The notes under the pieces were generated by a model. It was given only the letters and a program-made list of their open reading frames with translations. It ran no database searches and had not been told where the DNA came from. A DNA stretch of 64,000 nt from Polyangium mundeleinium (GTDB lineage: Bacteria > Myxococcota_A > Polyangia > Polyangiales > Polyangiaceae). Position 1 is the first letter of the stretch. The number at the start of each line of letters is the position of its first letter. Of the stretch, positions 37,314-44,783 are shown one piece after another. The position numbers and the translations under genes are program-made. The stretch spans positions 6,044,501 to 6,108,500 of the forward strand of contig NZ_JAQNDO010000001.1 of NCBI RefSeq assembly GCF_028369105.1, in the 5' to 3' direction.

Positions 37314-37895
37314 ATGGCCTTCACGCTCCCCGATCTCCCGTACGCGAAGGATGCCCTCGCGCCGCACATCAGCGCCGAGACGCTCGAATACCACCACGGC
37401 AAGCACCACAACGCCTACGTCACGAACCTCAACAAGCTCATCGACGGCAAGCCCGAGGCGTCGTTGTCGCTGGAGGAGATCATCCTCCGCTCGGACGGCG
37501 GCATCTTCAACAACGCCGCCCAGGTCTGGAACCACACGTTCTACTGGCACAGCATGAAGCCGAAGGGCGGCGGCGAGCCCACGGGCGACCTGGCCGACGC
37601 GATCAAGCGTGACTTCGGCTCGTTCGAGAAGTTCAAGGAGGAGTTCACGGCCGCGGCGACCACGCAGTTCGGGTCGGGCTGGGCGTGGCTCGTGCTGAAG
37701 GACGGCAAGCTCGCCGTGACGAAGACGGGCAACGCGGATCTGCCGATGAAGCACGGCCAGAAGGCGCTCCTGACGATCGACGTGTGGGAGCACGCGTACT
37801 ACATCGACTACCGGAACCTGCGTCCCAAGTACATCGAGACGTTCCTCACGAGCCTCGTGAACTGGGACTTCGTCGCGAAGAACCTGCGGGGCTGA
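37314..37895 (+). CDS. sodB: Superoxide dismutase, Fe type
   Basis: A 193-residue Fe/Mn SOD that dismutates superoxide in the cytoplasm. Metal ligands are His27, His74 (WNHTFYW), Asp156 and His160 (DVWEHAYYIDYRN). The sequence is close to E. coli SodB throughout (PYAKDALAPHISAETLEYHH, GGIFNNAAQVWNH, FGSGWAWLV), including Gln70 (NNAAQVWNH) typical of iron enzymes. The ATG follows GAGGACACGCGACC. The gene stands alone. Confidence 0.97.
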   Translation: MAFTLPDLPYAKDALAPHISAETLEYHHGKHHNAYVTNLNKLIDGKPEASLSLEEIILRSDGGIFNNAAQVWNHTFYWHSMKPKGGGEPTGDLADAIKRDFGSFEKFKEEFTAAATTQFGSGWAWLVLKDGKLAVTKTGNADLPMKHGQKALLTIDVWEHAYYIDYRNLRPKYIETFLTSLVNWDFVAKNLRG

Positions 37896-38026
37896 ACGCT
37901 CGCCCCTGTCCCCCCGGGCCCCCTCCCACACGGGGGCTGACCCTTCGTTCCCTCCTGCCCGCGTGAAGGACCGAGCGGCGCCGGCATTTTCCCAACGCGC
38001 CGCCCTCGTCTCCGCCTCGCCCCGGG

Positions 38027-39025
38027 TTACTTCTTCTTCGCAGGCTTCGCGGCCTTCTTCCCCGCAGGCGCCTTCTTTGCGCCCTTGCCGATGCCCAACA
38101 CGCGCTCGATCTGCGCGCGGCGCGGGGCGGGGATGTTCTGCTTCGCGACGGCGTACAGGTCGATGGCGCTCTTGCCTGCCGCGTTCTTTTGCTCCGGGGA
38201 GCAGCCGCGCTTGACGAGGAACGCGAGCAAACGCGCCGTCATCGCGCTGCTGAAGAGGGGCCGATTCTCGTGGGGCGTGAACGCCGCATGCAGCAAGGTG
38301 TCGCCCTCCGCGTTCACCGGCGCCGTCGCGTCGGCCTTCGTGTGGTCGAGCATGAAGGCAAGCGCGGAGGGGAGCTGCGCCGTGGCCGCCAAGGAGAGCA
38401 TGCGCGGGCTCGCGCCGCCGCGCTCGACGAGGAAACGCACGACCTCGCGGGCATACGTCTGCGCCGACGCCGATCCCATGAAGCTGAGCTTCTCGAAATA
38501 AACCTCGTCCTCGAGGCCGTCTTCGTCGACGTGATCTTCCCAGCCGGGCGCGAGCGCGGCCCCCGATTGCTGCATGGCGATGAGGAAGCGGTCGACGGGG
38601 AGGTAGCCCCGGGCGTTGGGAGTATCGACGCGCTCGCCCACGACGTGCGCCGCGGTCCCGTCCCAGCTCTCGACGGTCGGATCGACGCCCGCGCGCAGCA
38701 GCTCTTCGATCAAGAGCGGGTAGTGCTCCGGCGAAGCGGCTTCCGACGACGAGGTCGCTCCCCCAGGTGCTTCGACGAGGTCCCAACGGCGGGACGCAAC
38801 CGACGCAGGAACCCTCCCGGGAGCAGAGAACGATCGAGGAAGCGCACGGGGGAGCGGGAAAATGCGCCTCCGCGAGAACGGAATGGGCGCGGAACCGCCG
38901 AGAGGAGGGTTGCGCGAAAGGGGAGGAGGCGGGGCAACGTAGCGAGGGCGGTTGCGAGAAAGGGGAACGAGGGCGGAGGGGGGCAGGAGGGTGGTTGCGA
39001 GATGTTGCAACGGGCGTTGCGGCAT
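38027..39025 (-). CDS. Ankyrin-repeat protein, start uncertain
   Basis: The C-terminal 250 residues carry ankyrin-like units (HYPLLIEELLRAGVDPTVES, YAREVVRFLVERGGASPRML, EGDTLLHAAFTPHENRPLF, ARLLAFLVKRGCSPEQKNAA) and a Lys/Ala-rich tail (KKAPAGKKAAKPAKKK). No ATG, GTG or TTG was found close before the first repeat; the frame stays open into the 42-43-bp tandem array. The first ATG upstream is 39025, giving a Pro/Arg-rich N-terminus encoded by the array. Either the array has displaced the true 5' end, or that region is translated. Coding of the ankyrin part is solid; the start is not. Confidence 0.65.
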   Translation of the reverse strand: MPQRPLQHLATTLLPPSALVPLSRNRPRYVAPPPPLSRNPPLGGSAPIPFSRRRIFPLPRALPRSFSAPGRVPASVASRRWDLVEAPGGATSSSEAASPEHYPLLIEELLRAGVDPTVESWDGTAAHVVGERVDTPNARGYLPVDRFLIAMQQSGAALAPGWEDHVDEDGLEDEVYFEKLSFMGSASAQTYAREVVRFLVERGGASPRMLSLAATAQLPSALAFMLDHTKADATAPVNAEGDTLLHAAFTPHENRPLFSSAMTARLLAFLVKRGCSPEQKNAAGKSAIDLYAVAKQNIPAPRRAQIERVLGIGKGAKKAPAGKKAAKPAKKK

Positions 39026-39240
39026 GAAGGAGGGCGGTTCCGAGAAGGTGGAACGGGCGCGGAGGCGGAGGGGGGAGCGTTGCGAGAAGGCGCAACGGTC
39101 GTGCTCGGGGAGGGGGGAGCGTTGCACGCAGGCGGAAGAGGCGTATGGGCGGAGGAGGGGACCGTTGCAAAAAGGTGGAACGCGAAAACGAAGACGGTGG
39201 GGGGCGTTCCGAGGGGCGGGGGCGGGAGTCGCCGCACTTG
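38905..39240. repeat. Degenerate tandem array with 42-43-bp period (about 8 copies)
   Basis: The motif GTTGC or GTTCC followed by GAGAAGG-type sequence recurs at 38909, 38951, 38994, 39037, 39079, 39121, 39164 and 39206, with spacings of 42, 43, 43, 42, 42, 43 and 42. Several units form a short stem: GTTGC...GCAAC at 38994 and 39079, GTTCC...GGAAC at 39037. The rest is strongly purine-rich on this strand (GGAGGGGGG). It fills the divergent gap between the ankyrin gene and the ATPase gene. The period matches the array at 11002-11381 although the sequences differ. Confidence 0.85.
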
Positions 39241-39285
39241 CCCGCCTGGGAACCGGCGGGTAGCCTCCGCGACGAGGAGAATCCG

Positions 39286-40569
39286 ATGCGCTTCCGCGTC
39301 GAACACCTGGGGCCGCTGCGCGAGGCCGAGATCGACATCGGAAAGGACCTCATCGTCCTGACCGGGCCGAACAACACGGGCAAGACGTACCTCGCGTGGA
39401 GCGTATATGGGGTGCACCGGCTCCGGGGCAGATCGGAGGCTTTCCAAGGTGGGCCGCTCGACGCATGCATGAAATCTGTCGAAGCATCAGATACGCATGC
39501 GCTCGACCTCAGCTCCCTGCCGGTGGATTGGAACAGTGTCTTTGAGAGGGTGACAAGGCTTGTCAAGTCGGAGCTCTCACGCGTCTTTGCGGCTGCTCCC
39601 GAAGCGTTTGAGCAGACCAAAGTATCGCTGTCCGACGCAGCGCCGGCAGCGGCAGACATGACATTGAAGCTAGGCGAATTCAGAGATCTACTGGCCAGCA
39701 TTGATTCTCCCCCGCACCGCGAAGCGATGCTGCTCGGCTTCCAGCTGGGGCTAGCCCACCGACTATGGGAGACGCAATTTCCTCATTGCATCCTCTTCCC
39801 CGCCTAGCGTATTGCCGTCAATATCTTTGCGAAGGAGCTTGCGCTCAACCGGACCGAGCTCGTGAGCGAACTGCTGGAGGCGGGCGCCGGCACGGATCCC
39901 GCCGAGGTCCTCAAACGCCGCGCAGGTCGTTATGCCTGGCCGATTCGCGACAGCCTCCAGGTCGCGAATGACCTGGCCAACCTCGCCAAGAACACGAGCC
40001 CCTTCACCGACCTCGCGGACGACCTCGAACGTGCCGTCCTCGGAGGAAAGGTCGTCGTCTCCGATCTCGGCGAGCTCTCCTTCGCGCACGAGGGCGGGAG
40101 CGCGCGCCCGCTCCCCGTCCACCTCACGGCCTCCGTCGTGAAGTCCCTGGCGAGCCTCGTCTTTTACTTCCGCCACATGGCGAAGCCGGGCGACTTTCTC
40201 ATCATCGACGAGCCCGAGCTGAACCTCCACCCCGACAACCAGCGCAAGATCGCCCGCGTCCTCGCCAAGGCCGTCAACCGCGGGTTCAAGATCATGATGA
40301 GCACCCACAGCGACTACGTCCTGCGGGAGCTGAACCACCTCGTCATGCTCTCCGACCCCAAGGAGAGTGTCTCCCGGGTCATCGACGAGCTCGGCTACGA
40401 CCGCGCCTCGATCCTCCCGCCGGAAAAGCTCGGGGTGTACCTGTTCAAGGAACAAACTGCGCAACTGGTTCCCGTTTCTGTCGATGGATTCCAAGTGGAG
40501 ACCATCGAACACGAAATCGCCGCCCTCAACGCCGACGCCCAAGCCATCTACGCCGCGCGCTTCGGTTGA
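39286..40569 (+). pseudogene. OLD/RecF-like AAA ATPase interrupted by an in-frame amber codon
   Basis: The frame is continuous for 428 codons apart from TAG at codon 174 (39805-39807). Before it: GPNNTGKT (27-34, Walker A) and ILFPA. After it: RIAVNIFAKELALNR, FLIIDEPELNLHPDNQ (Walker B, about 303-317), and MMSTHSDYVLRELN. The residue at the TAG is normally Glu in ...FPAER-type segments of this family, so GAG to TAG by one base change is the simplest cause. An excellent GAGGAGAATCCG precedes the ATG. Such ATPases power OLD-like nuclease or toxin systems. As read it would give only a 173-residue fragment unless suppressed. Confidence 0.85.
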
Positions 40570-40572
40570 GCC

Positions 40573-40667
40573 ATGGCCCTGTCGCCGCTCCTCCAGGCCC
40601 TCTGTGACGTGGTGCGCCCGGAGCTCGGGACCGTTCCGGCCGTTGAGCATTGGCCTCATCGCAAGCC
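40573..40667 (+). pseudogene. Possible truncated second gene after the ATPase
   Basis: An ATG three bases after the ATPase TGA opens a frame reading MALSPLLQALCDVVRPELGT, then VPAVEHWPHRKP. It runs directly into structured repeat element B, after which coding character is lost. Spacing suggests a coupled partner gene whose 3' part was removed or displaced by the element. It is too short to identify and could simply be intergenic. Confidence 0.35.
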
Positions 40668-41007
40668 GCCGCGCCGGGGCGCTGCCCCGGGCCCCGCGGG
40701 GGCTCTTCGCCCCTCGACCCGAACCAGGGCCAGCCCTGGACCGGTGATGGAAGAACTGCGCGATGCGCAGTTCTTCCACGGGCCGGTGGCAAGACCATGG
40801 AGGTGGGTCTCGAGCTGGCGACGGGCACGCGGCCGGTTGAGCCTGCAGCGCCGTGGCATTGGCTGGCAGGGTCGTTGGGGGTCTTGACGCCGGCTGTTCG
40901 ATGAACTGCGCAGAGCGCAGTTCATCGAACAGCCGGCGTCCAGGGCTGGCCCTGGTCCGGGTCCCGGGGCGGATAGCCCCGGGTGGGGCCTGGGGCAACG
41001 CCCCAGT
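40668..41007. repeat. Structured intergenic repeat element, copy B
   Basis: Same orientation as copy A and very similar along its length (GCGCCGGGGCGCTGCCCC at the left, TGGGGCCTGGGGCAACGCC at the right). Left hairpin: 40748-40778, stem TGGAAGAACTGCGC, loop GAT. Right hairpin: 40886-40940, a perfect 26-bp stem with a 3-base loop. The ~120-bp centre (GGTGGCAAGACCATGGAGGT, GGTTGAGCCTGCAGCGCCG) is shared with A and C. It lies directly after the damaged ATPase locus. Confidence 0.93.
40886..40940. terminator. Perfect 26-bp hairpin inside element B
   Basis: The left arm begins GACGCCGGCTGTTCGATGAA and ends CTGCGC. After the loop AGA, its exact reverse complement runs to 40940. There is no U-tract, so it is not a standard rho-independent terminator. 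In RNA it would be an extremely stable stem that could block 3' exonucleases or polymerase. Confidence 0.6.
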
Positions 41008-41158
41008 AAAGCGGCTTCGAGATGAGACGAATGCTCATCAGTCCCTGCCGTCATCCTCCCCGCATGATCACGCGTCCCCCCGCAAGGCGCCGTCGCTTCT
41101 TCTCAGGCCGAAACGTTCCATGATAAAGGTGTCGTCTTCCTTGCCGGAGACACCACGC

Positions 41159-41851
41159 ATGCCCATCCAGCTTCGACCCATGCTCGCCCTTGCCGTCTCT
41201 CTGTCGGCAGTCCTCACCGCCGAGGTCGCAGCCGCGCAGACCACCGCCGAGCCCGAAGGGCGGCCCGTGAACAGCGGCTTCGCCCTCCAAACGAGCCTCG
41301 TCAGCACGCCACTCATGCTCGGGGACGACTTCTCCGGGTTCCCCTCCTTCGAAGGCGGGCTCTCCTTCGGATACAAGTACGATCGATTCGTGTTCGGCAT
41401 CGGCTTCGATTTCTCGAACTGGAGCGAGACCGAAGATTTCCGGGTGACAGACCCCAGCACCGGCAACGAGGTCATCGGCGACCGGACGACGACCTCCTAT
41501 TCCTTCATCGTGGCGCCCGAGCTCCAGGTCGCCCTCGCAAGATCCGCCGACCGTCGAGCCGAGCTCTTCGGCGTGGTATCCGTAGGCCTCGGGACGTGGG
41601 ATTCCGTGACGACAGTCGACCCCGACATCAACCCACAGCCAGTGCCCCTCGATGACGTGTTGCGTCTTCGCGTGCGGTGGCGTCTGGCCCCAGGCGTGCG
41701 CTACTGGGTCCATCCGCACGTCGCCATGAGCCTCGTGACGGGCATCTCCGGCAACTACAGGATCCTCGAGCCCGACAGCAGCACCGACAACGGCGAAACC
41801 GTCGGGCTCACGGCGCTGTATACACAGATCGGGGTGCTCGGCGTTTTCTGA
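41159..41851 (+). CDS. Predicted outer-membrane beta-barrel protein
   Basis: A 230-residue protein. The signal peptide (LALAVSLSAVLTAEVAAAQT, cleaved near AQ-TT) is followed by alternating amphipathic strands with aromatic girdles (GGLSFGYKYDRFVFGIGFDF, TSYSFIVAPELQVALA, FGVVSVGLGTWDSV, RWRLAPGVRYWVHPHVAMSL), ending in the C-terminal Phe typical of outer-membrane porin-like proteins (IGVLGVF). Eight strands would suit its length. GGAGA lies about 9 bases before the chosen ATG; an in-frame ATG 13 codons earlier is possible. It lies between repeat elements B and C. Confidence 0.82.
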   Translation: MPIQLRPMLALAVSLSAVLTAEVAAAQTTAEPEGRPVNSGFALQTSLVSTPLMLGDDFSGFPSFEGGLSFGYKYDRFVFGIGFDFSNWSETEDFRVTDPSTGNEVIGDRTTTSYSFIVAPELQVALARSADRRAELFGVVSVGLGTWDSVTTVDPDINPQPVPLDDVLRLRVRWRLAPGVRYWVHPHVAMSLVTGISGNYRILEPDSSTDNGETVGLTALYTQIGVLGVF

Positions 41852-41863
41852 GGGAGGCGGTTT

Positions 41864-42200
41864 CGCTGGGGCGTTGCCCCAGGCCCCAGCAGGGGCTGTC
41901 CGCCCCTGCACCCGGACCAGCCAGGGGCTGGACCCAAGCTCGATGAACTGCGCTCCGCGCAGTTCATCGAACAGCCGGTGGCAAGACCGGCGACGATCCT
42001 GCCAGCCAAGACGGCAGCGCTGCAGGTTCAACCGGCAGCGTGCCCGTCGCCAGGTTGAAACCCCCCTCCATGGTCTTGCCACCGGCCCGTTGGAAGAACT
42101 GCGCGCTGCGCAGTTCTTCCACCCTCGGTCCAGGCCGTGCCTGGTCCGGGTCGAGGGGCGGACAGCCCCCGCGGGGTCCGGGGCGGCGCCCCGGCGCGAC
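41864..42200. repeat. Structured intergenic repeat element, copy C (inverted)
   Basis: The reverse complement of copies A and B. Hairpin with stem TCGATGAACTGCGC and loop TCC is at 41940-41970; hairpin with stem TGGAAGAACTGCGC and loop GCT is at 42091-42121. The centre between them matches inverted A. It fills the gap between the stops of two convergent genes, ending 3 bases before the stop of 42204-42677. The single-base differences between copies keep both stems paired. Confidence 0.93.
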
Positions 42201-42203
42201 GGC

Positions 42204-42677
42204 TCAGAAGCGCACGACGCCGAAGTAACATCGCACGTCTGAAAACTGCGGGACCCAGAAGTCCATGGCTGTTTTCCCTTCGCGCACCGTGACGCCCTCC
42301 GGGGTCCGGATGCGCGCCACCATGGTGAAGGGGACGCCGAGACGCGGTTGATGCCCGGGGTGAACCTGGAATGCCACGAGCTTGCCGTGGTCGTCGTCGA
42401 AGCAGCCGCTTGGCGCGTGCGTGAGCTCCCCCAGCTCGTAACAGGCTGCCCTTGGCGGGGCTGTGACCGTGCAGGTTCCTCCTGAGGAGACAACCGAGAC
42501 GCAGGGCTTGCCATCGAGGAGCAAATCGAAGCGCTCGGGGAGTGGCGTCGGGAAATAGACCGCCATGTTATCGTGGCCGCACGTGTCGTCCGGCGCGTAG
42601 GCACGGGCGTGATCGTGCGCGAGGAGCGCGAGGGCGGCGGCGGAGAGCGATACGAGCACGGGAGCTGGCGGGTACAC
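42204..42677 (-). CDS. Exported protein of unknown function
   Basis: A 157-residue protein with a signal peptide (APVLVSLSAAALALLAHDHARAYA) and then a small beta-rich domain with four or five Cys (DDTCGHDN, KPCVSVVSSGGTCTVT, RAACYELGEL, PSGCFDDD, VRCYFG). It has no catalytic motif. The start is a weak GTG at 42677; another GTG six codons downstream is possible. The composition suits a periplasmic or secreted binding protein. It is divergent from the lipoprotein at 42788. Confidence 0.68.
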   Translation of the reverse strand: MYPPAPVLVSLSAAALALLAHDHARAYAPDDTCGHDNMAVYFPTPLPERFDLLLDGKPCVSVVSSGGTCTVTAPPRAACYELGELTHAPSGCFDDDHGKLVAFQVHPGHQPRLGVPFTMVARIRTPEGVTVREGKTAMDFWVPQFSDVRCYFGVVRF

Positions 42678-42787
42678 GTCGAGGGCGATTGCAAGGATGA
42701 GGCCGAAAGGGACTGCGCGCGCAGGGAGCGTCGTGGGGAGGAGGGAGATTTCTGGATGCGCGAGGGGGGATCGAGCGTATCGTGCGG

Positions 42788-43642
42788 ATGGTGATGACGC
42801 TCCCGGGCGGGCCTTTCCTCGCGGCGATGGGGCTTTTGCTCCTTTCCTGCACGCGGGGGGACGCGCCGGCTTCGACGACCGGGGAGGCCGCTGTGGCCCC
42901 GCCGAACAGCGCTTTCTCGGCCGTCGTGGCGCCCGTGCCGACCCCCGCGCCGGCCCCCGCGCCTTCGCTGAGCGCCGCTCCTCCGGACGCAGACGCGACC
43001 GTCATCGTCGCCTGCGATCCCGAAAAACCCCCGCCGATTCCGTCGCCCGATCGCAGGCTTTATGCCGTCTGGCGGACGTTTCCCGTGGACCTCGGGGCGC
43101 ACGGCGGCGCCGGTAAGCTGCGCGTGCTCGAAGATTCGCGCGTCACGCAGCCCGGGGCCCCGCGCGCGGGCACGCATCCCACCCAGCCGCCCTGCGATTT
43201 GCTTCCGAGCCGGGTGGAGCTGATTGACGAGAAGGGCGCCACGGTGCAGGTCGAGCGTTTCTTGCCGGAGCTCGACGTCGAGCTGCGATCGATGGGGCCG
43301 GGCGTGTTCCTGATCGAGATGATCGAGCGCATTCATTGCCTCGCGAGCTGCTGGTGCGGCGATTCGCACGCGTTCTGGCGCATCCAGGGCGGGCGCCTCG
43401 TGCCGCACGAGGGCCGCGTGGTGGAGCGGCGGCCCGCCGCGGGGACGCCCGCGGTCGGCGCGATGCGGAAGGTCAATCCGGTCACGCACGGTTGCTACGA
43501 GAGCTCGAGTTTCGAGACCCTGCCGGGCCGTCCTCCCGCGCTCAGCGTGCGCCGCGTGGCCATGGGATCGTTCGTCACGGCGACGGAGCTGCATTGGTTC
43601 GAGGACGGCGAATGGAAGGCGAGCATCGTCGAACGGAAGTAA
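42788..43642 (+). CDS. Lipoprotein of unknown function
   Basis: A 284-residue protein with a short signal ending LLLLSC. A Pro/Ala-rich linker (APVPTPAPAPAPSLS) leads into a globular domain with several Cys (CDLLPSRVELI, HCLASCWCGDSHAFWRI, THGCYESSS). The CxSCWCG cluster is unusual and could bind a metal or form disulfides. GTG at 42782 and ATG at 42794 are alternative starts. No family was recognised. Confidence 0.72.
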   Translation: MVMTLPGGPFLAAMGLLLLSCTRGDAPASTTGEAAVAPPNSAFSAVVAPVPTPAPAPAPSLSAAPPDADATVIVACDPEKPPPIPSPDRRLYAVWRTFPVDLGAHGGAGKLRVLEDSRVTQPGAPRAGTHPTQPPCDLLPSRVELIDEKGATVQVERFLPELDVELRSMGPGVFLIEMIERIHCLASCWCGDSHAFWRIQGGRLVPHEGRVVERRPAAGTPAVGAMRKVNPVTHGCYESSSFETLPGRPPALSVRRVAMGSFVTATELHWFEDGEWKASIVERK

Positions 43643-43696
43643 CGCGCGGTTGACGCTGGCCGGCCGGGCCCCAGGAAATTCGAGGGGAGGTGGCCG

Positions 43697-44008
43697 ATGC
43701 GAATGCGTCCGTGGGCGGGGGTCCTGGCCTGGGTGATGGGAGCGATGGTCGTCGGCGCGGGGGGCGAGGCGCGCGCGGAGGACGCGGAGGACGTCGGCGA
43801 AGAGCGCGCGGCGGTGGACGAGGCGTCGGAGGCGCTGGTCACGCAGGGGATCTGCGAGCTTTGCAGGAGGACGTGTGCGCGGGGGAGGTGCTTGCCCATT
43901 TGCGCGCGGATCCGGTGCGCGCCGCCGGATTGGCGGGACCGGGTGTATCCGCCGTGGCGGTGGCGGGAGGAGCTTCGGCCGAGGGGGCGGGGGCCGGGCG
44001 GGAGTTGA
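43697..44008 (+). CDS. Small secreted Cys-rich peptide
   Basis: A 103-residue precursor with an excellent GAGGGGAGG before the ATG. The signal peptide (AGVLAWVMGAMVVGAGGEARA) is followed by an acidic propeptide-like stretch (EDAEDVGEERAAVDEASEAL). The C-terminal part has six Cys in 22 residues (CELCRRTC, RGRCLPICARIRC) and is very basic. Acidic-then-basic Cys-rich precursors can be peptide toxins or antimicrobial peptides, but a metal-binding or structural role is equally possible. It converges on the TOPRIM-like gene 13 bases away. Confidence 0.65.
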   Translation: MRMRPWAGVLAWVMGAMVVGAGGEARAEDAEDVGEERAAVDEASEALVTQGICELCRRTCARGRCLPICARIRCAPPDWRDRVYPPWRWREELRPRGRGPGGS

Positions 44009-44021
44009 AGGGGAAGACCGA

Positions 44022-44783
44022 TCAGGCGGGGCGGGCGTAGAGGGGGAGGATCTCGCGGCGGAGCTCGTTCAGGAAATCGGCGAGGCCGGCGTCTTTGCCG
44101 CGGGTTGCGAGGGTGTCGAGCGGGGGTTCTTCGAGGCAGCGGTCTTCGCGGGCGCGAACGTCGTTCGTCAGCTTTTTGATGACCTTGTGAGGGTCTCCGG
44201 CTTCGTGGATTCGATGGGGTTCGTCGGGGAGCGAGAAGCCGAGCTTGAGGTTCTTCAGCGCCTCGCGCTCGTTGCTCGACGCGGGGATGAATCCGGCGAC
44301 GATCCAGGCCTCGCGGCAAGGATTGGGGCAGCCGAGGGCGACGCGAAACGGTTTGCTGACGAAGGGTGCGGCCCGGGCCTTGTCCATGCCCGCGCGTCCT
44401 TCCTTGCCGTGCTTGTCCATGTCGACGACGATCAGGACGCCGTCGACGCGCTCGATTTTCGAGAGGGCGCGGACGAAGTGCAGGATGGTGTACACCTGCA
44501 TGGCCTTGGGCAAGCGTCGACCATCGAAGCTCGCGTGAGGGACGAGGACCTTGCTGCCCGTGTCTTTTTCGAGCTTGGCGAAGTGCCTCGACACGTCGTG
44601 AACGTCGTAAAAAGGGCGATCGTCGGATTCACCCTTGAAGGTGCGGAAGGCTTCGCGCTCCTTTTTCGTGTCGAAGTTGTCGGCCAGCCAGTCGGGGCCT
44701 TCTTCGTGCAGCACTCGATCCACGAGGATCTCGATGGCGCGAAAGTCCGCCGAAGCTTCGCAGAACGTGACGAGTACGGTCAC
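44022..44783 (-). CDS. TOPRIM-like (RloB/DUF4276-type) partner of the AAA ATPase
   Basis: A 253-residue protein beginning at GTG 44783 in a GTGA overlap with the ATPase stop, with AGGAG just upstream. The first strand VTVLVTFCEAS puts Glu9 in the TOPRIM Glu position. GVLIVVDMDKHG supplies Asp121 and Asp123 (DxD). PNPCREAWIVAGF matches the conserved segment after the DxD in RloB/DUF4276-like proteins. Such proteins pair with RecF/OLD-type ATPases in RloAB-, PARIS- or Gabija-like defence modules, where the TOPRIM part is a nuclease or toxin. The activity here is inferred, not shown. Confidence 0.75.
   Translation of the reverse strand: MTVLVTFCEASADFRAIEILVDRVLHEEGPDWLADNFDTKKEREAFRTFKGESDDRPFYDVHDVSRHFAKLEKDTGSKVLVPHASFDGRRLPKAMQVYTILHFVRALSKIERVDGVLIVVDMDKHGKEGRAGMDKARAAPFVSKPFRVALGCPNPCREAWIVAGFIPASSNEREALKNLKLGFSLPDEPHRIHEAGDPHKVIKKLTNDVRAREDRCLEEPPLDTLATRGKDAGLADFLNELRREILPLYARPA

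Noticed and set aside
39145..39807. Longer N-terminal extension of the split ATPase
   Set aside because: The upstream part is encoded by the tandem array; the ATG at 39286 has an excellent ribosome-binding site and starts the family's conserved sequence.
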